Part shown: piece by piece, positions 50,717-59,297 of the stretch
Layout of the letters: the number at the start of each line of letters is the position of its first letter
How positions within the stretch are numbered: the first letter of the stretch is position 1
Origin: Anaerolineae bacterium
GTDB lineage: Bacteria > Chloroflexota > Anaerolineae > 4572-78 > J111
Length of the DNA stretch: 59,297 nucleotides
Assembly (NCBI GenBank): GCA_023151115.1
Contig: JAKLJP010000045.1
Span: forward strand, 1-59,297
Reading direction: 5' to 3'
Notes under the pieces: generated by a model
What the model saw: the letters and a program-made list of their open reading frames with translations, nothing else
What the model was told of the DNA's origin: nothing
The model's database searches: none
Made by a program: the position numbers and the translations under genes

Positions 50717-51976
50717 TTAGCGGGTTAGACAGGCCAGGTAAGCTTGCTCAAGCTGTTTGAGTTGACCGGCCACACTAAAATTTTCTTTCACATGCTCATA
50801 TCCGGCCTGACCAAGTTTAGCGCGTAGAGTTGGGTTATGAGCCAATTCTTCAATAGTCCTGGCCATTTCGCTATCATCTCCGGGGGTAACCAACATTCCA
50901 TTAACTCCGGGAGTAATAATATCAGCTACTCCTCCGTCATTAGTTGCTACAACTGCCGTTCCCGTAGCCAGGCCCTCAATAATAACTCGACCAAAAGGTT
51001 CAGGCGTTGTGGCGCTATGAACTACTACATCTGCCGCGGCCATAAGCCGGACAGCATCTGAGCGAAAGCCGGCAAAAATCACTTTATCAGTCAGGCCCTT
51101 ATCTGTAACCAGTTGTTGCAAATTTTGAGCATAGTTATAGCTACCTGGATTGTCATCAGCCTTGCCGACAAGCAAACCGCGCAAGTGCGGTAAGCGAGGG
51201 GCCAAACAATCAATTGCCTTGATAAAAACATCTTGCCCTTTCCAGCTTACCAACCGGCCCACATTCACCACCACAAAATGGGTTTCATCCCAGCCAAACT
51301 CGGCTCTTAAGGCCATCTTTTCTGCCGGTGTTATTAAGGGCGGCGGCGATACGACATTGTGAATAATCTGGCCCCGATGGGGGGCAATTTTCTGATTTTG
51401 ATAATCCTGGGCGATGGCCTGAGAAATATAAAAAAATCGTTTAACCTTTCTACCGACAAATCTTTCCAGGGGGGTTAAAGTTTCAAAAGCTCTGACGTGA
51501 CAGATTGCCGGTATTCCTAACCAATTACTCACCAACAAATCGGCTCGGTGAGTAGACAAACCACTGTTAAAATGGATGAGATCAACCTGATGTTCATTTA
51601 AAAAATGCAGCAATGGTCTTATTAATTTCAAGTCTTGCTTTATAAAAGCGCCTGTCGCTTTGCCAAGCTGGTAAAGCGACAACAATTTACGCTGCCAGGT
51701 GGAACGGGAGAGGCGGCCCGTTACATTGACCTTAAAGGCGGAAGATGTGGTAGAAAAATAGTAAGGCTCAGTTAAACTAAAAACGGGAATATCTCGCGCC
51801 CGCAGGGCCGCTACTAACTCGTGATTCTTGATCCGATGGAAAAGGACAATGGGTAAAAATCGAGAGCGATCCAGATTAGAAACGATTGTTTGTAAACTTA
51901 TGGCCGATCCTCCACCCGTATAACGGGCCAGGTAACAGATTTTGAGTGGTTTTGAAGGGTCATTTAATCTGTCCAT
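50717..51976 (-). CDS. Family 4 glycosyltransferase
   Basis: The 419-residue protein starts LKICYLARYTGGGSAISLQTIVSNL, a GT4 first strand with a Gly-rich loop, and has VNVGRLVSWKGQDVFIKAI, VIFAGFRSDAVRLMAAADVVVHSATTPEPFGRVIIEGLATGTAVVAT in lobe 2; PEPFGRVIIEG..TGT.VV is the sugar-nucleotide motif with the E-x7-E pattern. Domains are complete. Its first 13 bases overlap the preceding lipoprotein gene, so the two are translated together. Confidence 0.92.
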   Translation of the reverse strand: MDRLNDPSKPLKICYLARYTGGGSAISLQTIVSNLDRSRFLPIVLFHRIKNHELVAALRARDIPVFSLTEPYYFSTTSSAFKVNVTGRLSRSTWQRKLLSLYQLGKATGAFIKQDLKLIRPLLHFLNEHQVDLIHFNSGLSTHRADLLVSNWLGIPAICHVRAFETLTPLERFVGRKVKRFFYISQAIAQDYQNQKIAPHRGQIIHNVVSPPPLITPAEKMALRAEFGWDETHFVVVNVGRLVSWKGQDVFIKAIDCLAPRLPHLRGLLVGKADDNPGSYNYAQNLQQLVTDKGLTDKVIFAGFRSDAVRLMAAADVVVHSATTPEPFGRVIIEGLATGTAVVATNDGGVADIITPGVNGMLVTPGDDSEMARTIEELAHNPTLRAKLGQAGYEHVKENFSVAGQLKQLEQAYLACLTR

Positions 51977-53928
51977 TCTTCTCTTATGGGATGCTCGAAC
52001 CTTCTAAAATCTAAAACTAAGTTATGGTTATCCTTACGGAAGGTATAGTAACGACTCGCTTGAACAGAATGAGTAAACGGGCTATTAAATAGTTCGTAAT
52101 CATCCAAACTGAATTTTTGGCCGTTTATTAACGTGTTGTGAGAGTCATTTATCTTATATTCTATCTCACGCCCATCGGTAGTGGTGTAAAACACTTTACT
52201 ATCAGTGACTTTAAATGGCTGGTCAAGAACGTCTTTCATAAAGGCAGCAAAGCTGGAGTGAACAGTAGAGTCGCTAATTTCAGTCACAACCACATCATTA
52301 TAAACATCACAAACAAATATCCGACCATACACAAAATCGGGTTGAGGCGAGGTATCAAGCTTATATCCTCCCAAGGCAGGTCTGATCGCTACAAATACCG
52401 TTTCCCCGTCCACCGTTGTCTCTCGGGCAAATATCCAGCCGTTTTGCTCGCTTACCTCATCGAGCGAAAACGGAAGATAAATTCGAGTTGCAAATTCCTC
52501 GCCGGCCACCTTTAAATCAAACTGGCTAAAGATGACATTTCGCTCCTGAAAGATATGGGTTTGGGTGTCTTCTTTGAATTTATAGTTGATCATGTAACTG
52601 CGATTGTCATCGGGTTGAAATTGGGACCAAGCCCCCGGAAAGGTAAAAATGGTACTTTTGCTCTCTTCTGAAGCTATGTAAATCCCCCAGCTTTGAGATT
52701 GAGAGCCGGGCTTAGTTTTACCAATCCAGCTTCCTACGCCATAGTAGGGAGTCATATAAGTATATTTCTCCTGTATCCCTCGAAGTTCCTTAACCTCATA
52801 AGAACCTTTACCCAACCGATCGGCGGCTATGGCGCGGATAATGGGTGGAACTTCATAGTCGCTGGTTAAAATGGCCGTATAGGCCACAGCGCCCCATTGG
52901 TTTAAGTAGTCCCCCACGCTGCTCAACCCCCCTGGTACATTATCGAACAAGAGATAAGAAACAACGGTTAAGGGACCATTTAAGGGATCGGTAATGGTGA
53001 GCCTATCTTCACGTCCATTGCCCCCCACATACATCCCCAGTAGATTTTCTTCGGCATAATCGGCCAAGAGAACATTAGCATACATTTCGGCCAATTGGCG
53101 CACCGTTTCGTTTTCAGCAAAATCTCTTAAGGTGAGGAGGTAGCCAAAATCATTAGCAATATATTGGGGCGAGTCTCGCTCGTCCAACCCCTGACCCAAT
53201 CTATCATCTGCTGCTCCACTCAACCAATCGTTATAAGCCTCAAGCCAATAACGATGCCAACTAATTTCTTTAGGATCGGAGGCTTTGACCACATAACCGT
53301 TTACTGTTTCTTTAGCAAAAATCTGGGTGAGTAATATTCCCGCAGTAATTTCTGCCAGTTTATGATTCTCAGTACCCACCGAGTTAGGCAAATAAGGAAT
53401 ATCTGGACTGATAATGCCCCGGCTCTGTTTGCCGGTGACATACTTTAAAGCCTTGCGCAAAGTTGTTTGCTCCAGGGCTAATTTTGTTTCCGGCCAAAGT
53501 AGTTCCGGTTTATCCTTAAAGGTATAGTAGAGCCTGATGGTATTAATTACATAACCCAAATAGACCCGTTCATCTGTTTTGATGTTTGGGACTCTCTGAT
53601 TAACTTCCTTAAGGTCAATATCATTGTGTCTATGCTGAGCCAAATATAAACTGGCAATCGCCCCGGTCATGGAATCACTATCCTTAACAGCTTCTGCCCA
53701 GGCAACTTTCCTCATCTCAATAGGGCTTGGTGAAGGGGTAGGTGTAGCTGAGGGTTTGGGTAGAACTATCGGCGTAGAAGGTATTTCTTCCTTCTCAACT
53801 GTGCCCTCGGGCACACTGGTGCAACCGGTCAGGAGCAGCGCCAGGCAACAAGTAACCAGCACACCCAACGGCAGCCCGTTTATTTTAACCGGACCGAGCT
53901 TTTGTTGCCGGATTAAAAAACGCTTCAC
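51964..53928 (-). CDS. Large lipoprotein, likely helical-toroid plus beta-sandwich (lyase-like) of unknown function
   Basis: The 654-residue product has a lipobox LTGC (Cys36) after a long n-region, a Pro/Ser/Thr linker (about 45-70), then an all-helical region to about 380 (YLPNSVGTENHKLAEITAGILLTQIF; SWHRYWLEAYNDWL; GTYVGG-like repeats) and a beta-rich half (about 390-650). A helical toroid followed by beta sandwiches is the plan of several polysaccharide lyases, and ENHK with downstream Tyr/Arg residues recalls their active sites. I do not recognise a family and do not claim activity. It is the second candidate for polymer cleavage in this locus. It sits between the Wzz-like gene (ATGA overlap) and a GT4. 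Confidence 0.6.
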   Translation of the reverse strand: MKRFLIRQQKLGPVKINGLPLGVLVTCCLALLLTGCTSVPEGTVEKEEIPSTPIVLPKPSATPTPSPSPIEMRKVAWAEAVKDSDSMTGAIASLYLAQHRHNDIDLKEVNQRVPNIKTDERVYLGYVINTIRLYYTFKDKPELLWPETKLALEQTTLRKALKYVTGKQSRGIISPDIPYLPNSVGTENHKLAEITAGILLTQIFAKETVNGYVVKASDPKEISWHRYWLEAYNDWLSGAADDRLGQGLDERDSPQYIANDFGYLLTLRDFAENETVRQLAEMYANVLLADYAEENLLGMYVGGNGREDRLTITDPLNGPLTVVSYLLFDNVPGGLSSVGDYLNQWGAVAYTAILTSDYEVPPIIRAIAADRLGKGSYEVKELRGIQEKYTYMTPYYGVGSWIGKTKPGSQSQSWGIYIASEESKSTIFTFPGAWSQFQPDDNRSYMINYKFKEDTQTHIFQERNVIFSQFDLKVAGEEFATRIYLPFSLDEVSEQNGWIFARETTVDGETVFVAIRPALGGYKLDTSPQPDFVYGRIFVCDVYNDVVVTEISDSTVHSSFAAFMKDVLDQPFKVTDSKVFYTTTDGREIEYKINDSHNTLINGQKFSLDDYELFNSPFTHSVQASRYYTFRKDNHNLVLDFRRFEHPIREEWTD

Positions 53929-54983
53929 GGTGTAGATTCGGTGGGTAACAGTTTCTCTGAGTTTCTACTTTCCAAATCAACCGCAGCCAGTGCCCTTTGT
54001 TTATCTAAATACTCCCATAAGAAGATAATGACCACCCCCAAAACCAGGCTAAGAACTGCACCCAGGATCACAATACTCGTTTGAATGGCCGGCTCCGGTT
54101 CAGAAGGCACGCGGGCCTCGCCCAGCGGTTGAATATAGCCCAGATTTAAGATTTCATTCTCTTTAAGCTCTGCTTCTGTTTCTTTCTCCAGGAGAAAATC
54201 ATAAGTTTGTGACAGCTGTTGCACTTTACCCTGTAGCACTGTATATTCTGTACCCAGTTGCACCAAATCTTGCAATTCCAGAGTTCGTTCTGCAATAATT
54301 TTATCGTAGTTAGTAGCTGCCTCAAGCTTTCCTTCGGCCCAGGCCTGATCTCTGGCCAGGTTCAAGGAACGAATTAATCCTTGTTGAGAACTGATAAGAT
54401 CATCTAAATCGCCAACCTTATTTTCTATTTTATAGGTCACTAATTCTTGTTGAGCTTCTGCCAGTTGAGCGCCAATTTTATTTAATTGCGAGAGCACAAA
54501 TTCACGGCTGTTGGCGCTGCCACGGGCGCTTATTTCCCCAAATTTAGCTATTCCCTCAACCATCAACGTATTGGCAATAGCTGCCGAAAGATTTGGATCG
54601 TCTGTCGAAACCGTTATTTCAGTAAAATCGGAGCCGAGTACAGGTTCTACAACCACTAATTCAGCCAATTCTCCACCACTCATTTCCAAGTTCAACTGTT
54701 CAACCACCCGCCAGGCCACATCTCGACTGGTGATAATACTAATAAAATTGTCACGGGCGTAACCCATTTCCTCTCGCAGTGAACCAAGTCTTGCTCCTTG
54801 AAACAGGCTCACATCGCCCGGAGGAGGAGCCACCACCTGAAACCTTACCGAAGCCACGTAAACAGGTTCAGCCAACAGCGATAAGCCTACAATTGTACCA
54901 ACTGTAACTAGCAGCAGCAGCAGGGGTAACCAACCGCGTTTTTTAATAATCCGCCAATACGTTACTACACTTTGTGTTTTCAT
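53925..54983 (-). CDS. Wzz/chain-length determinant polysaccharide co-polymerase
   Basis: The 352-residue protein has the co-polymerase plan: a membrane helix at about 18-37 (WLPLLLLLVTVGTIVGLSLL), an outer domain with VYVASVRFQVVAPPPGD, a long coiled coil (about 155-275; LAEAQQELVTYKIENK) and a second helix at about 300-325. The Pro-rich segment expected before helix 2 is present in GEARVPSEPEPAIQ. No tyrosine-kinase (Wzc/BY-kinase) domain follows, so chain control would not be by autokinase here. It should set the polymer length with the Wzy-like protein encoded 6 kb downstream. Confidence 0.9.
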   Translation of the reverse strand: MKTQSVVTYWRIIKKRGWLPLLLLLVTVGTIVGLSLLAEPVYVASVRFQVVAPPPGDVSLFQGARLGSLREEMGYARDNFISIITSRDVAWRVVEQLNLEMSGGELAELVVVEPVLGSDFTEITVSTDDPNLSAAIANTLMVEGIAKFGEISARGSANSREFVLSQLNKIGAQLAEAQQELVTYKIENKVGDLDDLISSQQGLIRSLNLARDQAWAEGKLEAATNYDKIIAERTLELQDLVQLGTEYTVLQGKVQQLSQTYDFLLEKETEAELKENEILNLGYIQPLGEARVPSEPEPAIQTSIVILGAVLSLVLGVVIIFLWEYLDKQRALAAVDLESRNSEKLLPTESTP

Positions 54984-54995
54984 AAAATCTACTCC

Positions 54996-56180
54996 TTAAA
55001 CTCTTTCTACCAGTTGGGTTTGAATTAAAGCCGATAATTGCTCTGCTCTCGCTTCCCAACTGTGTTGGCTGGCAATATTTCTGCGAGCCTGACAACGTTC
55101 AACACTTACCTCAACTAAAGCGGCTTGTACAGCTTCAATAAAGTTTTGAGGTGTATCAGCCAGGTGAATAAACTCACCAAATTCTCGGGCGGCCGGAATA
55201 TCCATCGACACAACAGGTAATCCGGCGGCCAAATAATCATAAAGTTTCAGCGGGCTTATATGTTCAGAATGTCTGGTCTGCGCATAGGGCATTAAGCCCA
55301 CTTGAAACCCTTTCACATAATGCGGTACCTGTGCTATCTCGACCGGCCCCAGATGATGCACATTGGGCAAGGCCCTCAACTCCCGCCAGGTTGCAGCCTT
55401 GTGCGAACCTTTCACTTCTCCCAGCAGGACCAAAGACCACTCTGGATGGGCTTGAGCCAATTCTTTAAGCAGATCCAAATCAAGTTTATCACCAATAAGG
55501 CCGCTATAGCCCAAACGAGGCGGTTTAATAGCTCGTAAATCATCCGGCAAGCATGGATCAGCCAGAGCAGCCGTATAAGCCTGATAATTTACTCCGTTTG
55601 GAACCAGGAAAGTATTAGGGTTGAAAGGACGCTTGGTTTCTTGCAACTTTTTAGAAACCGTTATCACCATATCAACCTGGCCCAGCATTTCCTTTTCCTG
55701 TTTCTCAATCCGGTAGCGACTCTCTGCTGTTTTGGTGCCATAAGCCGCATATTCATCAACTACATGATAGATAAATAACCGGGCTGACGGAAGGTCATCC
55801 ATCACATCCATCATGCTGGGCCTGGACAACCAGACAATAGGGCGTGACATCTGCAATTCACGCAAAACCTTTTGAAAAGAGAGTTGCCTGGCGGTTCGAG
55901 TAATCTGTTTAAGAGGAAAACGCCCACTGATTGGGGCCCAGACCGGGAAACGAAAAACAAATAAATTTTTTGACACCTGCCGCACCCTGGCGCGCAGGTC
56001 CGACACCCTTATTCCTCCCCGCCGAAAATCGGCCAGCGTTGAACGGAGATGCGCTCGTCCTTCTACAAACAGCACCTTATTGTGCCGGGCAAAAATTGAC
56101 ATCAGTTGCTGCCGATTACGCCACAAACCGTCCCAATTTTCAGGAGCAAAATAGATAAGATTGTGATCTACAAGCATCAT
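54996..56180 (-). CDS. Glycosyltransferase, GT-B fold (WcaI/TuaH-like)
   Basis: The 394-residue protein starts LVDHNLIYFAPENWDGLWRNRQQLMSIFARHN and has VWLSRPSMMDVMDDLPSARLFIYHVVDEYAAYG in lobe 1, a block I know from glycosyltransferases of the TuaH/WcaI-like group. Lobe 2 holds LGYSGLIGDKLDLDLLKELA, LVLLGEVKG and VGLMPYAQTRHSEHISPLKLYDYLAAGLPVVSMDIPAAREF with the sugar-nucleotide motif. TuaH acts in teichuronic acid synthesis, which fits a uronate polymer. It lies 12 bases before the Wzz-like gene. Confidence 0.85.
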   Translation of the reverse strand: MMLVDHNLIYFAPENWDGLWRNRQQLMSIFARHNKVLFVEGRAHLRSTLADFRRGGIRVSDLRARVRQVSKNLFVFRFPVWAPISGRFPLKQITRTARQLSFQKVLRELQMSRPIVWLSRPSMMDVMDDLPSARLFIYHVVDEYAAYGTKTAESRYRIEKQEKEMLGQVDMVITVSKKLQETKRPFNPNTFLVPNGVNYQAYTAALADPCLPDDLRAIKPPRLGYSGLIGDKLDLDLLKELAQAHPEWSLVLLGEVKGSHKAATWRELRALPNVHHLGPVEIAQVPHYVKGFQVGLMPYAQTRHSEHISPLKLYDYLAAGLPVVSMDIPAAREFGEFIHLADTPQNFIEAVQAALVEVSVERCQARRNIASQHSWEARAEQLSALIQTQLVERV

Positions 56181-56277
56181 TAATCAGGTGCTTTTAACCT
56201 AAAATTTCGTTATATTACTTTACCCGAGAAAAATGAAAATTTCCCTAAATAAATGTTAGAAAAGAGTTAAAAAATGG

Positions 56278-56319
56278 TTAAACCTTTCCTGTATCTGCCG
56301 AAAATAGAAGAAGGTTTAA
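56278..56319 (-). terminator. Possible terminator at the GT2 3' end
   Basis: TTAAACCTT (56278-56286) and AAGGTTTAA (56311-56319) are perfect inverted repeats around a 24-base loop and overlap the GT2 stop codon. On the minus strand CCATTTTTTAAC follows the stem. The loop is long and the stem A/T-rich, so it may only slow transcription. Confidence 0.4.
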
Positions 56320-57350
56320 GATTCAGACCGGCTGACTATTTCCCACTGCTTGAGGGGGGTAAGGCTGTGGGGTTTAGCTTTCTTCTTTCTTATCGCCTGT
56401 ATGATCCTTTTCACCGTCACTTCGATATTTAAGAGTTCCAATAACGCAGCTTTAATTACTTTGAGCCAACTCAAAGGATGCCCCAACGCTTTAAGCTCAT
56501 TTTGATGATAGTTCCAGAATTCTTTATCTTTTAGTTCAAACACCTGCCGGCCCAAAAAACGATAGTAAGTCTCGATTTTTCGTTTTAAACATTGTTCGTA
56601 CTCTTCAGGATCAAGATAGAGGGGGCCATATTTTTTCAAAATAATCAAACCGGCCAATCTTTTTGTGCTGAGCCGGCGGGTAAATGTCGTCGTTGCTTCA
56701 TTATGCCGGCGGGTATAGGTTAGGACTTGATGGACAAAACCAAAATCGGAGCTTTGCAAAACATCAAAACAGACTTCTTTATCGGCGTGAATATTGGCTT
56801 CGTTATAAAATGGTTCTCGGCTGCGGATCAGATCGGACCGGATGAGCAGCGAGGTAGGTGAGCCAAATACATAAAGGCTGGTCAGGAAAGACAAGCGGCA
56901 AATTTCCCGGCCTGATGTCACCGGGCTGGGATAGGGCAAACCGTCCAAGTTAACCTCAGTTTCATCTAATCTATAGGAGCCTACCACCCCCACCGACGGA
57001 TTGGCCTCCGCCACGGCCACCATCTGGCTGAGACACTCTGGAAACAGCCAATCATCAGCATGCACCACCTTGCAATATTTGCTTTCAGCCGAGATTTGGC
57101 GTAGAGCGTGATTCCAATTCTGCATCTGGTTGAGAAACTGGGTATTGTTATGCACCCGAATACGAGCATCCCGACCGGCATACTTTTGGGCAATTTCCAG
57201 GGAGCGGTCTTTGCTGCAATTATTGACAATAATATATTCCCAGTTCTGATAAGTTTGGGCCAGGATACTTTCGATACACTCGGCCAAATATTTTTCGGTG
57301 TTATAAACCGGCGTCACCACGCTGACTAAGGGTTCAGTTTTGAGATTCAT
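56316..57350 (-). CDS. Family 2 glycosyltransferase (GT-A)
   Basis: The 344-residue protein has the GT-A opening LVSVVTPVYNTEKYLAECIESILAQTYQNWEYIIVNN and the DXD-type metal motif in VVHADDWLFPECL (about 96-108). Later blocks include VGVVGSYRLDETEVNLDG and the catalytic-base region SSDFGFVHQVLTYTRRH. The C-terminal 90 residues are helical and basic (IRKKKAKPH), which may associate with the membrane, but there are no clear membrane helices, so it is not a synthase like BcsA. It likely adds one of the sugars of the repeat. The next gene in the cluster starts 136 bases away, a wider gap than usual here. Confidence 0.9.
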   Translation of the reverse strand: MNLKTEPLVSVVTPVYNTEKYLAECIESILAQTYQNWEYIIVNNCSKDRSLEIAQKYAGRDARIRVHNNTQFLNQMQNWNHALRQISAESKYCKVVHADDWLFPECLSQMVAVAEANPSVGVVGSYRLDETEVNLDGLPYPSPVTSGREICRLSFLTSLYVFGSPTSLLIRSDLIRSREPFYNEANIHADKEVCFDVLQSSDFGFVHQVLTYTRRHNEATTTFTRRLSTKRLAGLIILKKYGPLYLDPEEYEQCLKRKIETYYRFLGRQVFELKDKEFWNYHQNELKALGHPLSWLKVIKAALLELLNIEVTVKRIIQAIRKKKAKPHSLTPLKQWEIVSRSES

Positions 57351-57370
57351 TTTTTAGCCTGCATATTACT

Positions 57371-59176
57371 CTACTTGAGCACAAGGGGCAGATAAGTAAA
57401 AACGGAAGGAGCGCTGCCAGGAATCAGGGAGATGGTTACGGTGTAGGGAGTGGTGGTCGAAGAGACGTTTACAGTAAGATAACCGGTGTTATAACTGACA
57501 TCTACATTATTACCACCACCCTGAACTTCATAAACACCTGTAGGCAATCCCAGCCCCGGCTGAGGAATGATCTCGGTAATAGAGCCACTACCTAGATTGA
57601 AACCCAGTTGGGTGGTGGTGGTATCAGAAATGACGGCGGTGACCGTTTGTCCAACCACATTAACCTTTACCCGTGAAAACTGCTCGGCATTTGATTTGAC
57701 AATTCTGAGCCAATAAAAAGATTTGGACTCGTCGGAAGTAAGATCAAGGGAGGTAGGGTTGTTGTCTAACGTGAATGGCTCCAAGAAATTCAGCACCGTC
57801 GTGGGATCAGGCTCATAGTCGTGGAAGAAAGGAGAGCCGCCATCAATGGCCGGGTCGCCGCTGTTTTCTTCAAACAGAGAAACTAACAGGCTGGGATTAT
57901 AACTATTAATCGCATCCCGTAGATCGCGTGAATGATGGATTTGAACAAGGGCATCGCTGACAGTATGGGTCAGCGAAATCGGCATACGGCTATAAATACT
58001 AGCAAAATTTAATTTACGCACATAGTTGCTGGCATAATTCAAGCTTGAGCGGCGTTGATAACAAAAGGGGTTCTGGGTTGGGTTTCGGAGAGTGTTTACG
58101 TTATTTATCACTTGATAACACTCCCGCCGCATCCAACCCGTATGAAAACCTTGATTGCCAAGGGCTACACTTTCATTATACCAATCCACCCAGTCAGTTG
58201 GACCTTTGTTATCAAAAAGAGCGGCGAACACATCCGGGTATTTGGCCGCCATGAGCGTTGCCATCTGCGCCCCCATCGAATAGCCCACGATGTAAATACG
58301 ATCCCGGTCCACATTATAATTTTGGAGCATATATTTTACTGTGGCGACAATATCGTACTGGCCCTCCAGCGAAGCGTAGGAATATTTACCTGGAGGGTCA
58401 GGTATAGGGTTTGCTAAATCACCGGGCCAACTCCCATGGAGTTCTGGTGAAGCCAACAGCCAGCCTTTGGTGTTAGCGGCAGCGCCAAACTTATCTTCAC
58501 CAAAAAACATATCGCTGCTGCGGGGGTGAATTGCCACTAATAACGGCGTTGCTACACCGGCATTGTAGCTGTCAGGAATCTGAACCCTGGCTTGCTGCGA
58601 TGAACCATCATAAGAATTGGTGATATTAATCGTAAAGGGAGTGGCCAAGGTAGATATATCAGCCGAACCAATTTGTCCGGGGCTACCGGGCATATTAACA
58701 ACGAAGCGGCCTTGCACTTCCAGTCTAACGTAAGCGGCGCTCCAACTATCGCCGGCCAGGGCGTCGTGGGTAATTTCAATCGAGTTATCCCCCTGTACCA
58801 AAACATCGAGCGGCACATCAAGATAAAAAGATTCAGTATCCTCACCATCGCTACAAAGCTGCCCCCCCGGATGAACGGGAACTTGGGCTACCGCTTGTCC
58901 ATTTATTTTGATAGTATGGGCGGCCTCTGCGCCGGCCACCTGCACAATGAGGCGAGCGCTCTCGGCCTCACCTTGCCAGGTCAGGTTAACCACACCACTG
59001 GCCGGAGCAGGGGTGTTGGGGCCTACAGCCAAACATTCTAACGCGTTTGAAGCCACACCCACTATACTATTACCGGGGGGCTGCGCCGGGCCAGAGGCTT
59101 GGGCCAGAGTTGGTAAATTCATAGTTATCCACAACACACTGGTACAAAATATAACAAGGTGGCAAACTTTCTTCAT
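57371..59176 (-). CDS. Secreted alpha/beta-hydrolase (feruloyl-esterase/PHB-depolymerase-like) with YLPLVLK tail
   Basis: The 601-residue product has a signal peptide (about 1-27), a beta-rich N-terminal domain (60-160; carbohydrate-binding-like, with LVQVAGAEAAHTIKINGQAV), then a hydrolase domain from about 195: VAIHPRS (oxyanion strand), DRDRIYIVGYSMGAQMATLMAAKYPDVF with the nucleophile Ser300 in GYSMG, and HTVSDALVQIHHSRDL, holding likely Asp/His of the triad. A beta domain and the tail FTYLPLVLK close it; that tail is common on exported Chloroflexota proteins. As a probable first gene of the polysaccharide locus it could remove acyl groups from the polymer. The 120 bases before it show no clear promoter. 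Confidence 0.82.
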   Translation of the reverse strand: MKKVCHLVIFCTSVLWITMNLPTLAQASGPAQPPGNSIVGVASNALECLAVGPNTPAPASGVVNLTWQGEAESARLIVQVAGAEAAHTIKINGQAVAQVPVHPGGQLCSDGEDTESFYLDVPLDVLVQGDNSIEITHDALAGDSWSAAYVRLEVQGRFVVNMPGSPGQIGSADISTLATPFTINITNSYDGSSQQARVQIPDSYNAGVATPLLVAIHPRSSDMFFGEDKFGAAANTKGWLLASPELHGSWPGDLANPIPDPPGKYSYASLEGQYDIVATVKYMLQNYNVDRDRIYIVGYSMGAQMATLMAAKYPDVFAALFDNKGPTDWVDWYNESVALGNQGFHTGWMRRECYQVINNVNTLRNPTQNPFCYQRRSSLNYASNYVRKLNFASIYSRMPISLTHTVSDALVQIHHSRDLRDAINSYNPSLLVSLFEENSGDPAIDGGSPFFHDYEPDPTTVLNFLEPFTLDNNPTSLDLTSDESKSFYWLRIVKSNAEQFSRVKVNVVGQTVTAVISDTTTTQLGFNLGSGSITEIIPQPGLGLPTGVYEVQGGGNNVDVSYNTGYLTVNVSSTTTPYTVTISLIPGSAPSVFTYLPLVLK

Positions 59177-59297
59177 ATTTTTATACGGCCCTTTTTACCG
59201 ATACCTTAAGATTTTTGGGATATATAATCCTCCAGAAAAATTTTCGCCGGGATTAGTACCTTATGAGTTAGATTCTTGTACAGTGAGCAAGAAGTTA

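Overview
The window reads as a chromosomal segment of a Chloroflexota bacterium, probably Anaerolineae-like. The case is indirect but consistent: a secreted protein ending in the YLPLVLK tail often seen on exported Chloroflexota proteins, Thr/Pro-rich linkers after signal peptides, a probable DUF3566 membrane protein, a Uma2-family nuclease, a homocitrate-synthase-like enzyme beside aconitase-family subunits, and heptameric intergenic repeats. No ribosomal RNA or phylogenetic marker settles the taxon; smpB and one tRNA-Val are the only core translation genes.

Region 1 to about 3.4 kb is a gene graveyard: a truncated IS1-like transposase, the first 41 codons of an AAA ATPase, a frameshifted PLDc_N membrane protein, the N-terminus of a 3-hydroxyacyl-CoA dehydrogenase with lost start and internal stop, and a frameshifted secreted Thr/Pro-rich protein. 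A palindromic repeat, a perfect-looking MITE and one intact alkyltransferase-like DNA repair gene lie among them. tRNA-Val(CAC), with its own promoter and terminator, closes this zone.

Region 3.6 to 25.8 kb is a housekeeping block: a HAD-DUF3566-pyrK-pyrD-like operon, a homocysteine S-methyltransferase, a DUF445 protein, an amidohydrolase, two radical SAM genes behind an elaborate promoter (two identical operators and a leader terminator), a pair of solute-binding lipoproteins (one with a von Willebrand A domain), a homocitrate/isopropylmalate synthase with LeuC/LeuD-type subunits split by a Uma2 gene, smpB, two tandem S41 proteases around a frameshifted small gene, a P-loop protein and an enolase-superfamily enzyme. 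Hairpins built of heptamer repeats separate many of these genes, and two repeat units lie inside coding sequence.

Region 25.9 to 59.2 kb is one long minus-strand exopolysaccharide locus of about 21 genes, many overlapping by 4 bases. In transcription order: secreted esterase, GT2, GT4-like, Wzz-like co-polymerase, a large lipoprotein, GT4, APH-fold kinase, CapK-like ligase, O-antigen ligase/polymerase, GT4, heparinase II/III-like protein, GT4, asparagine-synthase-like amidotransferase without the glutaminase cysteine, membrane-anchored D-glucuronyl C5-epimerase family protein, GT4, AlgD-like sugar-nucleotide dehydrogenase, BcsB-like protein, two beta-propeller proteins, an orphan peptide-binding lipoprotein and another GT4. 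Together they suggest a uronic-acid polymer that is epimerised, possibly amidated and trimmed outside the cell. No flippase, priming transferase or BcsA-type synthase is in the window. This locus is the best candidate for an undescribed system.
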